64,000 nucleotides of DNA from JAMXLG01 sp963818925 (lineage in GTDB: Bacteria > Vulcanimicrobiota > Vulcanimicrobiia > Vulcanimicrobiales > Vulcanimicrobiaceae). Positions within the stretch are counted from its first letter, which is position 1. Every line of letters begins with the position of its first letter. Positions 53,770-61,760 of the stretch are shown here, piece by piece. Position numbers and translations under genes: made by a program. Under the pieces are notes generated by a model that did not search any database, was not told the DNA's origin, and saw nothing but the letters and a program-made list of their open reading frames with translations. Location: NCBI GenBank assembly GCA_963818925.1, contig CAWFTN010000001.1, forward strand, positions 2,790,001 through 2,854,000, written 5' to 3'.

Positions 53770-54798
53770 ATGTCTGGACTGTCGACATGGGGCTTACTTG
53801 CCATCTTTCTTGCCTCAGCAGGCGTTATTTGGTGGGCGGGAATCATTCTCGCGTTTACAACGGACGCGATCGACACGCACTTCGGTTGGGGCGAAGGCGT
53901 TGGCGGTGCCGTGCTTCTTGCATTTGCGACGAACTTGCCCGAAATCGCGATCATCGTCGGATGCGCGTTCACCAATTCGATGGATCTCGCCGTCGGGAAC
54001 ATTCTGGGCGGGATCGCGATTCAAACCGTCGTGCTCGTCATTCTCGACGGTCCGGGCTTACGCGAACGCATTCCGCTCATGTCGGCCGTGCGTTCCCTCA
54101 CGATCGTGGTCCAAGGTATGGTCGTCATCTCGGTGCTGATGTTCTGCGTGATCGGTACGCTGTTGCCGAAAACCATGATAGCGTTTCGGATCACGCCGGT
54201 CGAAGTTGCGATCCTCATCTTTTGGCTCGTTGGATTGTGGCTAACCGCTCAAAACGAGGACCGCGAAGCGTGGCGCGCCGGACACGAGCACATGATGGAA
54301 GCGGCACCGAAAGTCGTGCGTCGCTGTACGATCCAGAGAGCGATCGGCCTGTTCGCACTCGCCGCTGTCGCAACGCTCGTTTGCGGTGTGGCTATCGAGC
54401 TCTCGAGCGTTGCACTCTCGACACGCTTTCACATCAGCGGCGTGATTTTCGGCGCGACGATCCTCTCCGCCGTTACGGCACTTCCGGAAGTGACAACCGG
54501 GCTTGCCGCGGTGAAAGTCGGCAGTTTCGAACTGGCGATCAGCGACGTCATCGGCGGCAACGCGTTTCTGCCGGTCTTGTTTCTTCTCGGAAGTGTGCTC
54601 AGCGGCCGTCCGTTGCTCCCCGAAGCGCAACGGCCCGATCTGTATCTCACGGCGCTCGGCGCCTTGCTGACGGCGGTCTATTGCGCGGGAGCGGTGTTCC
54701 GTTCCAAACGCATGCTCTTCGGCACGGGCATCGATTCATTAATCGTGCTCGTGCTCTACATCATCGGCGTTGCCGGGCTCTTCTTCATCCGGGCGTAA
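53770..54798 (+). CDS. Sodium/calcium exchanger (CaCA) family protein
   Basis: 342 residues, about ten transmembrane helices in two inverted halves. Each half has the alpha-repeat ion-binding motif: FATNLPEIAIIVGCAFTNSM with DLAVGNILGGIA, and AVTALPEVTTGLAAVKVGS with ELAISDVIGGNAF. These motifs (acidic residue on a kinked helix, G-N-x-x-G) are diagnostic of cation/calcium exchangers. The transported ions cannot be told. ATG 53770; it is divergent from the proline-rich protein gene. Confidence 0.88.
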   Translation: MSGLSTWGLLAIFLASAGVIWWAGIILAFTTDAIDTHFGWGEGVGGAVLLAFATNLPEIAIIVGCAFTNSMDLAVGNILGGIAIQTVVLVILDGPGLRERIPLMSAVRSLTIVVQGMVVISVLMFCVIGTLLPKTMIAFRITPVEVAILIFWLVGLWLTAQNEDREAWRAGHEHMMEAAPKVVRRCTIQRAIGLFALAAVATLVCGVAIELSSVALSTRFHISGVIFGATILSAVTALPEVTTGLAAVKVGSFELAISDVIGGNAFLPVLFLLGSVLSGRPLLPEAQRPDLYLTALGALLTAVYCAGAVFRSKRMLFGTGIDSLIVLVLYIIGVAGLFFIRA

Positions 54799-55079
54799 TG
54801 CGGTTCACCACGATGCAGTTCGATTGCGGGTACGCGTATTTCGTGCCCGCGTCGTCTTCGAGAAATGCCTCGGCGAGAACCGCGGCCCTGTTAATTGACG
54901 ATACTTGCGCGAATCTGCAATTCACCGGCCGATGCGAGCACCGGCGCAAAGAAACGGACGATGAGATCGGTCGTTGACGCCATCGTCTTCGAGGGATCGT
55001 CCAGCACACGGTAGCGGCGAAACCGCCTTGTACGGCGCCGAATGATTCGGATCGAGTGAACGGATGAGGGCGAGTCCGT
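54799..55079. other. Intergenic stretch with possible decayed coding sequence
   Basis: 281 bases between the exchanger and the P450 gene. In one minus-strand frame, DLIVRFFAPVLASAGELQIR is protein-like, but it is short and frame-broken and has no start. I see no RNA gene, terminator or repeat. Confidence 0.35.
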
Positions 55080-56459
55080 TCACCGCGCATGCACTCGCAT
55101 CGGGATCGCTCCTCTCGGCCGGAGTGTGACGAGCGCATCGTACGCCGGTTCGCCCGTGAATTCCGCGGTAAACCGGAACCGCCGCGCGATGGTCGCGAGA
55201 AGCAGCGTGCCTTCCGCCCACGCGAACTCTTCACCGATGCAGCGGCGCGCACCGCCGCCGAACGGCGCATACGCAAATTGCGGAAGCTCGTCGTGCAGCC
55301 AGCGATCCGGATCGAAGCGAAGTGGTTCGCTATAGAAAAGCGGCAACCGCTGTAATACGAGCTGACAGACGAACACGGTCGTTTTCGCCGGGATGTCGTA
55401 GCCGCCGACGAGCGTGACGTCGCGTTGCGCCTCGCGTCCGATGATCCACGCGGGCGGATACAAGCGCATGGCTTCGCGCAACACGCGACGCGCGTATTCG
55501 CGATTTCCGGCATCGACATCGGCGTGCAACCGCGCCTCGACTTCGGGATTTTGCGAAAGCAAATACCAGGTCCAAACAAGTGCGTTCGCCGTCGTTTCGT
55601 GCCCGGCAAGAAACAACGTCATCGCTTCGTCGCGAACTTGCTCGTCGCTCAAATGATAGCCGGTTTCCGGATCCTCCGCGGTCAGCAATAACGAGAGCGC
55701 ATCCGTCCGCTCTGAGCGTTTCGTTCGGCGTTCTTCGATCAGGCGATAAAGAATGCGATCGAGCCGAGCGCGCGCGTTCTCGAACCGCCGAGTCGACGGA
55801 AGAAAGCGCAGCTTACGCCGAATGGCGCCGAGCGGCCCAATTGCGAGCGGATAGACTTCCATGATGTCCTGCAGCGCATCGCGAACGTCGCCCGACTCCG
55901 CTTCCGCATCGACACCGAACAACGTTTCACTTGCGATCCGGAGCGTGAGCGCGCTCATCGACGCCGACATATCGATCGTCACTCCGTCGCGCATCTCCCG
56001 AACCCATTGATCGCCGAACCGCTGCATCGTACGCGTGTACTGCTCGATGCGCTCGCGATGAAAGGCCGGCTGCACGATGCGCCGCATTTGCCGGTGGCGC
56101 GGATCTTCGCTCGTCAGCAGTCCGTCGCCGAGCAACCAGCGCAGTGCGCGTCCGCCCTCCGACTTGTGAAACGCGTGTTGTTGCGTGATGAGCACGTCTT
56201 TGATCTGCTCGGGGTCGTTGAGCATGACGAACGTTCTCGCCGGCAAACTGAAGCGAACGATGCGTCCATAGCGGTGCGCGATATCGGTGAGAAACGCGGG
56301 AAGTTTCGGAAACGGGAAGGGATAGAGCCGGCGCACCGTTTCGCAACGGCCCGGCCCGGGAATTCGTTTAGCCGCCTGCGGCTTTTGCTTTTCGTCCTTG
56401 GGCGATGAACCAGGCGACGATTTTGTCGCGGTGATCTCCCTGGATTTCAACGACGCCAT
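55080..56459 (-). CDS. Cytochrome P450
   Basis: 459 residues. A Pro-rich N-terminal motif (RIPGPG) starts the fold. The I-helix oxygen motif AGHETTANALVW, the K-helix ExxR in REAMRLYPPAW, and the haem Cys loop FAYAPFGGGARRCIGEEFA are all present. It is a soluble bacterial P450 oxidising an unknown organic substrate; the CYP102/CYP110-like style suggests fatty acid-type substrates, but that is a guess. Electron-transfer partners are not nearby. The first 92 bases overlap the SUI1-like gene, so the upstream 30 residues are uncertain. Confidence 0.9.
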   Translation of the reverse strand: MASLKSREITATKSSPGSSPKDEKQKPQAAKRIPGPGRCETVRRLYPFPFPKLPAFLTDIAHRYGRIVRFSLPARTFVMLNDPEQIKDVLITQQHAFHKSEGGRALRWLLGDGLLTSEDPRHRQMRRIVQPAFHRERIEQYTRTMQRFGDQWVREMRDGVTIDMSASMSALTLRIASETLFGVDAEAESGDVRDALQDIMEVYPLAIGPLGAIRRKLRFLPSTRRFENARARLDRILYRLIEERRTKRSERTDALSLLLTAEDPETGYHLSDEQVRDEAMTLFLAGHETTANALVWTWYLLSQNPEVEARLHADVDAGNREYARRVLREAMRLYPPAWIIGREAQRDVTLVGGYDIPAKTTVFVCQLVLQRLPLFYSEPLRFDPDRWLHDELPQFAYAPFGGGARRCIGEEFAWAEGTLLLATIARRFRFTAEFTGEPAYDALVTLRPRGAIPMRVHAR

Positions 56460-56703
56460 GCTTGCTCGTACCTCCGGTGCCGCAATGACGTTTCAACGAC
56501 TTCGCAATGTCGTCGATCTCCCGTTCGTCCAGACCATGCACCAAGCTCACGACACTTGCGCGGCGCCGCTCACGTGCAACGCGAATGATGCCGTCGTTCG
56601 GCATCGCGGGCTTTGCGGCGGCGCCTTTTGCGCGTTGCTTCGGCTTGGGCGGCGCTTGGTAACCGGTCTCACTCGAGTAGACGAGTTCGCGATCGTCGGG
56701 CAT
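56368..56703 (-). CDS. yciH: SUI1/eIF1-type translation factor (YciH-like)
   Basis: 111 residues from ATG 56703, giving a short lysine-rich N-terminus (PPKPKQRAKGAAAKP) before the SUI1 domain: VVSLVHGLDEREIDDIAKSL, KRHCGTGGTSKHGVVEIQGDH and KIVAWFIAQG. The family includes archaeal/eukaryotic eIF1 and bacterial YciH, which can influence start-site selection. Its 3' end overlaps the P450 start by 92 bases on the same strand, in another frame. Confidence 0.85.
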   Translation of the reverse strand: MPDDRELVYSSETGYQAPPKPKQRAKGAAAKPAMPNDGIIRVARERRRASVVSLVHGLDEREIDDIAKSLKRHCGTGGTSKHGVVEIQGDHRDKIVAWFIAQGRKAKAAGG

Positions 56704-56756
56704 ATCGAGACGTTTCGGCAGGCGCGGCGCGGTCCATTGCGTAAACGGCGAGCGCC

Positions 56757-57323
56757 ATGCCCCGATTGTGCATTTTCTGCGGAGCGTATCCCGGACGCGA
56801 CGGTCGCTTCCGCGATGTCGCCGCGCACGTTTCACGCGCGATCGTAGCTGCGGGGTACGGCATCGTCTACGGCGGCGGACGGGTCGGATTGATGGGAACG
56901 ATTGCCGATGCGGCGCTTGAAATGGGCGGTGAGGTCGTCGGCGTCATTCCCGAAGCACTCGCAACGGAAGAAGTTGCGAATCCGGGTATCACCCGGCTGC
57001 ACATCGTGCAAAGCATGCACGAAAGAAAAGCGCTGATGGCGGATCTTAGCGACGCGTTCATCGCGTTACCCGGCGGATTCGGAACGATGGATGAATTCCA
57101 CGAGATCCTGACGTGGCGGCAATTAGGAATTCATCAGAAACCCGTGGGGCTATTGAATGTCGACGGGTACTACGACGATCTGCTCGCGCTCTACGACCGC
57201 ATGGAACGCGACGGATTCGTCCACGAGCAGACGCGACGGCTCTTGACCGCCGCGTCTACGATTGAGGAGCTACTCGCGGTACTTCTTGTACCGGGAAATG
57301 GAACGCGCCATCGCGGGGAGTAG
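56757..57323 (+). CDS. LOG-family (TIGR00730) nucleotide 5'-monophosphate phosphoribohydrolase-like protein
   Basis: 188 residues with the LOG signatures: LCIFCGAYPGRDGRF, GIVYGGGRVGLMGTIADAAL, MHERKALMADLSDAFIALPGGFGTMDEF. Plant LOG enzymes release cytokinins from their nucleotide; bacterial members act on nucleoside monophosphates. Its 3' end overlaps the convergent SCP2 gene by 54 bases. ATG 56757 is divergent from the SUI1-like gene. Confidence 0.92.
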   Translation: MPRLCIFCGAYPGRDGRFRDVAAHVSRAIVAAGYGIVYGGGRVGLMGTIADAALEMGGEVVGVIPEALATEEVANPGITRLHIVQSMHERKALMADLSDAFIALPGGFGTMDEFHEILTWRQLGIHQKPVGLLNVDGYYDDLLALYDRMERDGFVHEQTRRLLTAASTIEELLAVLLVPGNGTRHRGE

Positions 57324-57665
57324 GCGCATAGCGTCCGTAAAGTCGCCCATCGCCTTCGCCCTTCCGGTCATCATCAGCGCCATCGGTTGAATTTCGCCCT
57401 TATAGAGCTTGTCGAAATCCTCCGCGGCGAGCATGATCTCGACCTTCGGCTGCGGCGCCCTTGGATCGTCAACGTAGACATCGTATGCCTTGCCGGGTTG
57501 TGGCGGCTTCGATGCGTCGAGCACGATATGCACGTCGGGATCATGCAGATTATATCCGATGATAAAACCGCTCCCCGCGAAGACATCGTCGTCTTGTCTC
57601 GCTTCTTGGCGGAAGAATCCGCCAAGAATGTCACGCGCTTCCTGACTGCTCTTGAATGGGCCCAT
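57270..57665 (-). CDS. SCP2 sterol-carrier domain protein
   Basis: 131 residues. The SCP2 fold is recognisable from GSGFIIGYNLHDPDVHIVLDASKP, AYDVYVDDPRAPQPKVEIMLAAEDFDKLYKGEI and LMMTGRAKAMGDFTDAMRLLP. SCP2 proteins bind lipids or sterol-like hydrophobic ligands, which is interesting in a hopanoid-producing genome. The ATG overlaps the prolyl oligopeptidase stop by one base (TAATG), so they are translationally coupled. The downstream end overlaps the LOG gene. Confidence 0.85.
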   Translation of the reverse strand: MGPFKSSQEARDILGGFFRQEARQDDDVFAGSGFIIGYNLHDPDVHIVLDASKPPQPGKAYDVYVDDPRAPQPKVEIMLAAEDFDKLYKGEIQPMALMMTGRAKAMGDFTDAMRLLPAMARSISRYKKYRE

Positions 57666-59776
57666 TAAAAGTTTTGCGGGACCTCCATGTTCAGGTTCTT
57701 GACGAGAAACGCATACATATCGGCGTATTGCTCGATGCTTTTGGTTATCGGGGTGCCGCCGCCGTGTCCCGCTTTGGACTCAATCCTTAACAGAATCGGC
57801 GCGTCGCCGCTTTGCGCGGCTTGCATCGCCGCTGCAAATTTGAAGCTGTGCGCGGGAAAGACGCGATCGTCGTGATCTGCGGTCATGATCAGCGTCGCCG
57901 GATACGATGCGGCTTTCACGTTTTGCAGCGGCGAGTATTTCATCAGCCAGTTGAAGTCGTTCTGTCCGCACGTCGAGCAGCCGTATTCCGGAATCCAACC
58001 ATTGCCAACGGTAAATTTATCGAACCGCAGCATATCCAGGACACCGACTTGCGGAATCGCCGCACCGAAGAGATCGGGGCGCTGCACTTCTACTGCACCG
58101 ATCAAGAGGCCACCGTTGGACGCACCGTTGACGGCAAGCTTTGGTGTCGACGTGTACTTGCTATCGATGAGATATTGCGCGGCGGCGATGAAGTCATCGA
58201 AGACGTTCTGCTTGTTCCCGAGCATGCCGGCTTCGTGCCATGCTTCGCCGTATTCGGATCCACCACGAATGTTCGCGACCGCATAGACGCCGCCCATTTG
58301 CAGCCACGTCGCGCGAAACGTCGAGAACGACGGCGTCATGGGAATATCGAAGCCGCCGTAGGCATAGAGAATCGTCGGATTGTTTCCGTCGAGCTTTAGT
58401 CCCTTACGATAGAAGATCCAGATCGGAATGCGCGTGCCGTCTTTGCTTTTGTAGAACGATTCCTTCGTCACGAATTGCGATGCGTCGAAGTCGACGCGCG
58501 GCTTACGATAGAGCGCCGTCTTTCCGGCCGGAATGTCGTACGAATAGATCGACGTGGGCGTCGTGTACGACGAGAACGCATAGTAGACGGTCGTATCGGA
58601 ATGCCAGCCGCCGAAACCTGAAGCGTCGCCGGGGCCGGGCAACGCTACGCTGCGGAGATGATGCCCCGCGTAGTCGTAGACCTTGATCGCCGAATGCACG
58701 TCGACCGAGTATGCCGCGAAGAAGCGGCGGCCGGCGGTCGAGACGCTTTGCAGCGCGTCGTCGCTCTGCGGAATGAGCGTGCGCAGCTTTGAAGGCGCGG
58801 CGAGATCGACCGCGATCACGCGGCCGCGCGGCGCGTCCTTCGTGGTCTGGAAGTAGAATGCCGAACCGGTGTTATCCAGGTAGCTATAGTTGGCATCGGC
58901 CGAATCGAAGATCGGATGGACTGTGCGCTTTGGGTCGTGCAAGTCGATGTAGTAGACGCGATTGTTCGGCGAGGTGCCTTCGTTCGTCGTCAACACGGCG
59001 TAACGCTGATCTTCGGTAACGCCCGCGTTGAGATACCAGAGCGGATGATCCGGACGCGCGTAGACCAGCGTATCGGCGCTTTGCGGCGTGCCGAGACGAT
59101 GCAGATAGATTTTTTGGTTCGATGCCGCAGCCTTGCGTTCTTCACCCGGAGCCGGCTGCGCATAGCGAGGATACAAGAAACTTCTGTTGTCCGGCAGCCA
59201 CGACGCGTCGCCGAACTTGCTCCAGTTCAGCACGTCGGGCAGATCTTTGCCCGTTGCGATATCGCGAACGTGCCATGTCAGCCAATCGGAGCCCGACGTC
59301 TGCGTTGCGTAGGCGATATATTTCGCGTCCCAGCTTACTTGCGTGCCGCCCAGCGCAACCGTTCCATCCGATGAAAGCGTGTTCGGATCGATCAGGACAC
59401 GCGGCGTGCCGTGCGCTCCGGTCATCGTGTACAGGACGCTTTGGTTCTGCAGCCCGGTGTTGCGCGTGAAAAAGTACTGGCTCTTGACGTGATACGGCGC
59501 AGAGACGCGTTCGTAGTTCGCGATGTTTTTTAGATGCGTTGCAATCGTGTCGCGCACGGAGATACCGTCGAGATATTGACGGGTAATCTGCTGTTCCGCT
59601 TGCACCCACTTCACGACATCCGGTGAATCGATGCTCTCGAGCGGCCGATACGGATCGGCAACCTTCGTACCGTAGTACGTATCGAGGGTGCGGTCTTTGG
59701 GCGGCGCGGGATATCGAAGCGCGGTTGCGCCAAGTAAAATGGCCGCCAGCGATGAGACGGCGAGAAAACGACGCAT
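57665..59776 (-). CDS. Secreted prolyl oligopeptidase (S9)
   Basis: 703 residues from ATG 59776, preceded by GGAGG at 59785-59781. The leader RFLAVSSLAAILLGATALRY is a signal peptide, unusual for a cytoplasmic-type prolyl oligopeptidase. The beta-propeller N-terminal part is followed by the hydrolase domain with NGASNGGLLIGAVEVQRPDL (catalytic Ser), a later DHDDRVFPAHS (Asp region) and IESKAGHGGG (catalytic His). It cleaves short proline-containing peptides after Pro, here probably outside the cytoplasm. Confidence 0.93.
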   Translation of the reverse strand: MRRFLAVSSLAAILLGATALRYPAPPKDRTLDTYYGTKVADPYRPLESIDSPDVVKWVQAEQQITRQYLDGISVRDTIATHLKNIANYERVSAPYHVKSQYFFTRNTGLQNQSVLYTMTGAHGTPRVLIDPNTLSSDGTVALGGTQVSWDAKYIAYATQTSGSDWLTWHVRDIATGKDLPDVLNWSKFGDASWLPDNRSFLYPRYAQPAPGEERKAAASNQKIYLHRLGTPQSADTLVYARPDHPLWYLNAGVTEDQRYAVLTTNEGTSPNNRVYYIDLHDPKRTVHPIFDSADANYSYLDNTGSAFYFQTTKDAPRGRVIAVDLAAPSKLRTLIPQSDDALQSVSTAGRRFFAAYSVDVHSAIKVYDYAGHHLRSVALPGPGDASGFGGWHSDTTVYYAFSSYTTPTSIYSYDIPAGKTALYRKPRVDFDASQFVTKESFYKSKDGTRIPIWIFYRKGLKLDGNNPTILYAYGGFDIPMTPSFSTFRATWLQMGGVYAVANIRGGSEYGEAWHEAGMLGNKQNVFDDFIAAAQYLIDSKYTSTPKLAVNGASNGGLLIGAVEVQRPDLFGAAIPQVGVLDMLRFDKFTVGNGWIPEYGCSTCGQNDFNWLMKYSPLQNVKAASYPATLIMTADHDDRVFPAHSFKFAAAMQAAQSGDAPILLRIESKAGHGGGTPITKSIEQYADMYAFLVKNLNMEVPQNF

Positions 59777-59805
59777 GCATCCTCCACGAAGCAAACGAGC
59801 GAGAT

Positions 59806-59830
59806 GGGTTTGCGCTGAACGCGCAAACCC
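59806..59830. promoter_or_regulatory. Perfect hairpin in the divergent upstream region
   Basis: GGGTTTGCGC at 59806-59815 and GCGCAAACCC at 59821-59830 form a perfect 10-base stem around a 5-base loop. It lies between the oligopeptidase start (59776, minus) and the Asn/Gly/Tyr-rich gene (59903, plus). Such a site could be an operator dyad or an mRNA leader hairpin; no T tract follows, so it is not a classical terminator. Confidence 0.45.
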
Positions 59831-59902
59831 TCCTTCATCTTTCTCTAATGTTCGCCGGCTCAACCTCAAACAATTGTCAAAGACTCAGACTAAGGTCTAG
59901 TC

Positions 59903-60391
59903 ATGAACACTTCACTCATTCGCTCCGCCGTTGCGGGACTCGCGCTGACAGGCGTCATGATGACGTCGATCGCCGCGCCTGCACGCGCCGACGGCGCAGC
60001 TACTACGCGCACCATCATCGGCGCTGCGGCAGCGATTGCCGGCATCGCCACCGCTATCAATGTCTCAAACAAGCATCGTGAAGCCACGACGGTGACGGGA
60101 TACTTGCCGGACGGAAGTGCAGTCTACGCCGACGGACACGTCGTCGCACCCAACGGTTACTCGTGGTATCCAGGCAACCAAGGCGAGCAGGTTGCGTGCA
60201 ACGGTCAGAACTGTTACATCAACGGAAACGGTCAGAACGGCTACGGATATAACGGCAACTACAACAACGGCGGCTACTACAACAACGGATACAACAACAA
60301 CGGTGGCTACTATGGGTATAACAACAACGGATATAACAACGGCTACTACGGCCAATCACGCCGCCACCGCGACGGCCGCCCGCCGCAATAA
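59903..60391 (+). CDS. Secreted Asn/Gly/Tyr-rich low-complexity protein
   Basis: 162 residues. Signal peptide (SLIRSAVAGLALTGVMMTSIAAPARA) followed by a short region with DGSAVYADGHVVAPNGYSWY. From about residue 105 to 150 the protein is made almost only of Asn, Gly and Tyr in loose repeats (GYNGNYNNGG, YYNNGYNNNGG, YYGYNNNGYNNG). Such tails occur in surface or adhesive proteins and can drive self-association. It ends with an Arg-rich tip. Function unknown. Confidence 0.75.
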   Translation: MNTSLIRSAVAGLALTGVMMTSIAAPARADGAATTRTIIGAAAAIAGIATAINVSNKHREATTVTGYLPDGSAVYADGHVVAPNGYSWYPGNQGEQVACNGQNCYINGNGQNGYGYNGNYNNGGYYNNGYNNNGGYYGYNNNGYNNGYYGQSRRHRDGRPPQ

Positions 60392-60421
60392 CCACAACAT
60401 TCACGACTAGGACCTAACGTC

Positions 60422-60460
60422 AACGCCGGAGGCTCGCATCTTGCCTCCGGCGTTATTTTT
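60422..60460. terminator. Bidirectional-looking terminator between convergent genes
   Basis: AACGCCGGAGGC and GCCTCCGGCGTT (60422-60433 and 60443-60454) form a 12-base stem with a 9-base loop, followed on the plus strand by ATTTTT. It sits after the Asn/Gly/Tyr-rich gene and overlaps the end of the convergent hydrolase gene. Confidence 0.8.
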
Positions 60461-61583
60461 CGGCGATCCGCCTTGGGCCGGCGATGAGATGCTGCAAGAA
60501 CGTTCCGGGCTGTTCGATCATCATCATGTGCGCGGAGTTCTCGAACCACACGAGTTGCTTATGCGGAGCGCGAACGCGCTCATACCAATTCGTCGTTACC
60601 TCGTGCGACGTCGCGTAGTCGTGGCGTCCGACGTACGTGAACAGCGGACACTGCAGCTCTGTGAGGTCATCAAAATTCGCCCGCTCCACGGCTCCGAGAA
60701 GATGCGTTAACGAGAACAAGCTTCCGCGGTCCGTCATTTCAACATCACGATCCGTGTAATCCGGCGAGAGCGACCACGTGTCGGCATCATAGGCGAAGTC
60801 TCGCCGACCGTTTGTCAGCCCGCCGTAATACATCAGCCATTTCCGCTGTGCGCTGATGCGAGCCACTGTGAGCGCTCCGATTGGACCCGGATATGGCTTG
60901 AGAGCTTCCAGTTCGTTTATTGCGGCGGCGTTGTTCTCGGCCCTCGCATGACGCATCGCGAAGGTCCAGCCGTCCGCTTCGCTCCGACTACTGTTAATGA
61001 TCTGCCCGCAGCCGATGTACGCGTAGAGCATCTCGGGATGACGCCGGGTGAATTCCAAGCCGACAATAGAACCCCACGAGTGCCCGAGCACGAAAAGGCG
61101 CCGGCGATTGAATCGGTGCAGCAAATACCGCACCACCTGCTCCGCGTCCGAAACGAATTGATTGACGTTCATCGTTCGGTCGACGCCGAGCCAAGTGTAA
61201 TTGTTCGCGGCGTACGTCTTTCCGGTACCGCGCTGATCCCACTGAACGACGGTAAAGAAGTCTTCCCACGGGCGTTGGAATGTCCACGCAGCGGGCATCG
61301 TAGGCGACCCCGGACCGCCGTGAATGAACAGCAGCAATGGATTGGACGAGTCCGCTCCACGAATCGATAGCCACTGCTTGGCCTCGTTGATTTCAAGGCT
61401 CGTCAAGTCTTCCACGCCGTTTGGCGTGACGATCTTCCGGTTTGCGCGAATGATCTCGGTGACGCGAGCACGCGTGTACGGCGGCAACGGCGATTGTTCG
61501 GGTAACGGGCGAACCGTGTTTGCAGCAGCCGGGGCAGCGGCAAGCGCCGACGCAATCGTCCCAAGAGCCGAAATCCGTTTCAT
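60453..61583 (-). CDS. Secreted alpha/beta hydrolase, proline iminopeptidase-like
   Basis: 376 residues. A signal peptide-like start (ISALGTIASALAAAPAAA) is followed by an S33-type hydrolase: LLLFIHGGPGSP (oxyanion region), QWDQRGTGKTYA, LFVLGHSWGSIVGLEFTRRHPE (nucleophile Ser), and VWFENSAHMMMIEQP (His). Proline iminopeptidases and related hydrolases share this HGGPG pattern; the substrate is unknown. The start is ATG 61583. Confidence 0.88.
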   Translation of the reverse strand: MKRISALGTIASALAAAPAAANTVRPLPEQSPLPPYTRARVTEIIRANRKIVTPNGVEDLTSLEINEAKQWLSIRGADSSNPLLLFIHGGPGSPTMPAAWTFQRPWEDFFTVVQWDQRGTGKTYAANNYTWLGVDRTMNVNQFVSDAEQVVRYLLHRFNRRRLFVLGHSWGSIVGLEFTRRHPEMLYAYIGCGQIINSSRSEADGWTFAMRHARAENNAAAINELEALKPYPGPIGALTVARISAQRKWLMYYGGLTNGRRDFAYDADTWSLSPDYTDRDVEMTDRGSLFSLTHLLGAVERANFDDLTELQCPLFTYVGRHDYATSHEVTTNWYERVRAPHKQLVWFENSAHMMMIEQPGTFLQHLIAGPRRIAEK

Positions 61584-61603
61584 GACTCAGCTACGAATCG
61601 CTG

Positions 61604-61690
61604 TTAGACTTTGTTTCGCGTCTTTTCGACGACGCGTTTCACCAGGGCCGTTGCGTTGAACGCGCCGTGCACCGGAAACACCAGCACGAA
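61604..61690 (-). pseudogene. 3' fragment of a carboxymuconolactone decarboxylase-like gene
   Basis: On the minus strand, AFNATALVKRVVEKTRNKV and a stop at 61604 match the C-terminus of the intact gene at the window end (ALNAMAVVKRVVEKRRQ). Nothing before VFPVHG matches, so only about 25 codons remain. It looks like a duplicated remnant around the S53 peptidase gene. Confidence 0.6.
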
Positions 61691-61701
61691 AGTTGCCCGG
61701 C

Positions 61702-61739
61702 GCCAAAAAACGGGGGGTTGAGCCGAAGCCCAACCCCCA
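61702..61739 (-). terminator. Rho-independent terminator of the S53 peptidase gene
   Basis: On the minus strand GGGGGTTGGGC, a TTCG loop and GCTCAACCCCC form a strong stem, followed by GTTTTTT. It lies about 20 bases after the peptidase stop. Confidence 0.85.
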
Positions 61740-61760
61740 TGTGCATTGCAACGCGGTGTG

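Noticed and set aside
59777..59869. Upstream extension of the prolyl oligopeptidase frame
   Set aside because: GGAGG and a signal peptide place the start at ATG 59776; the extension also spans the intergenic hairpin.
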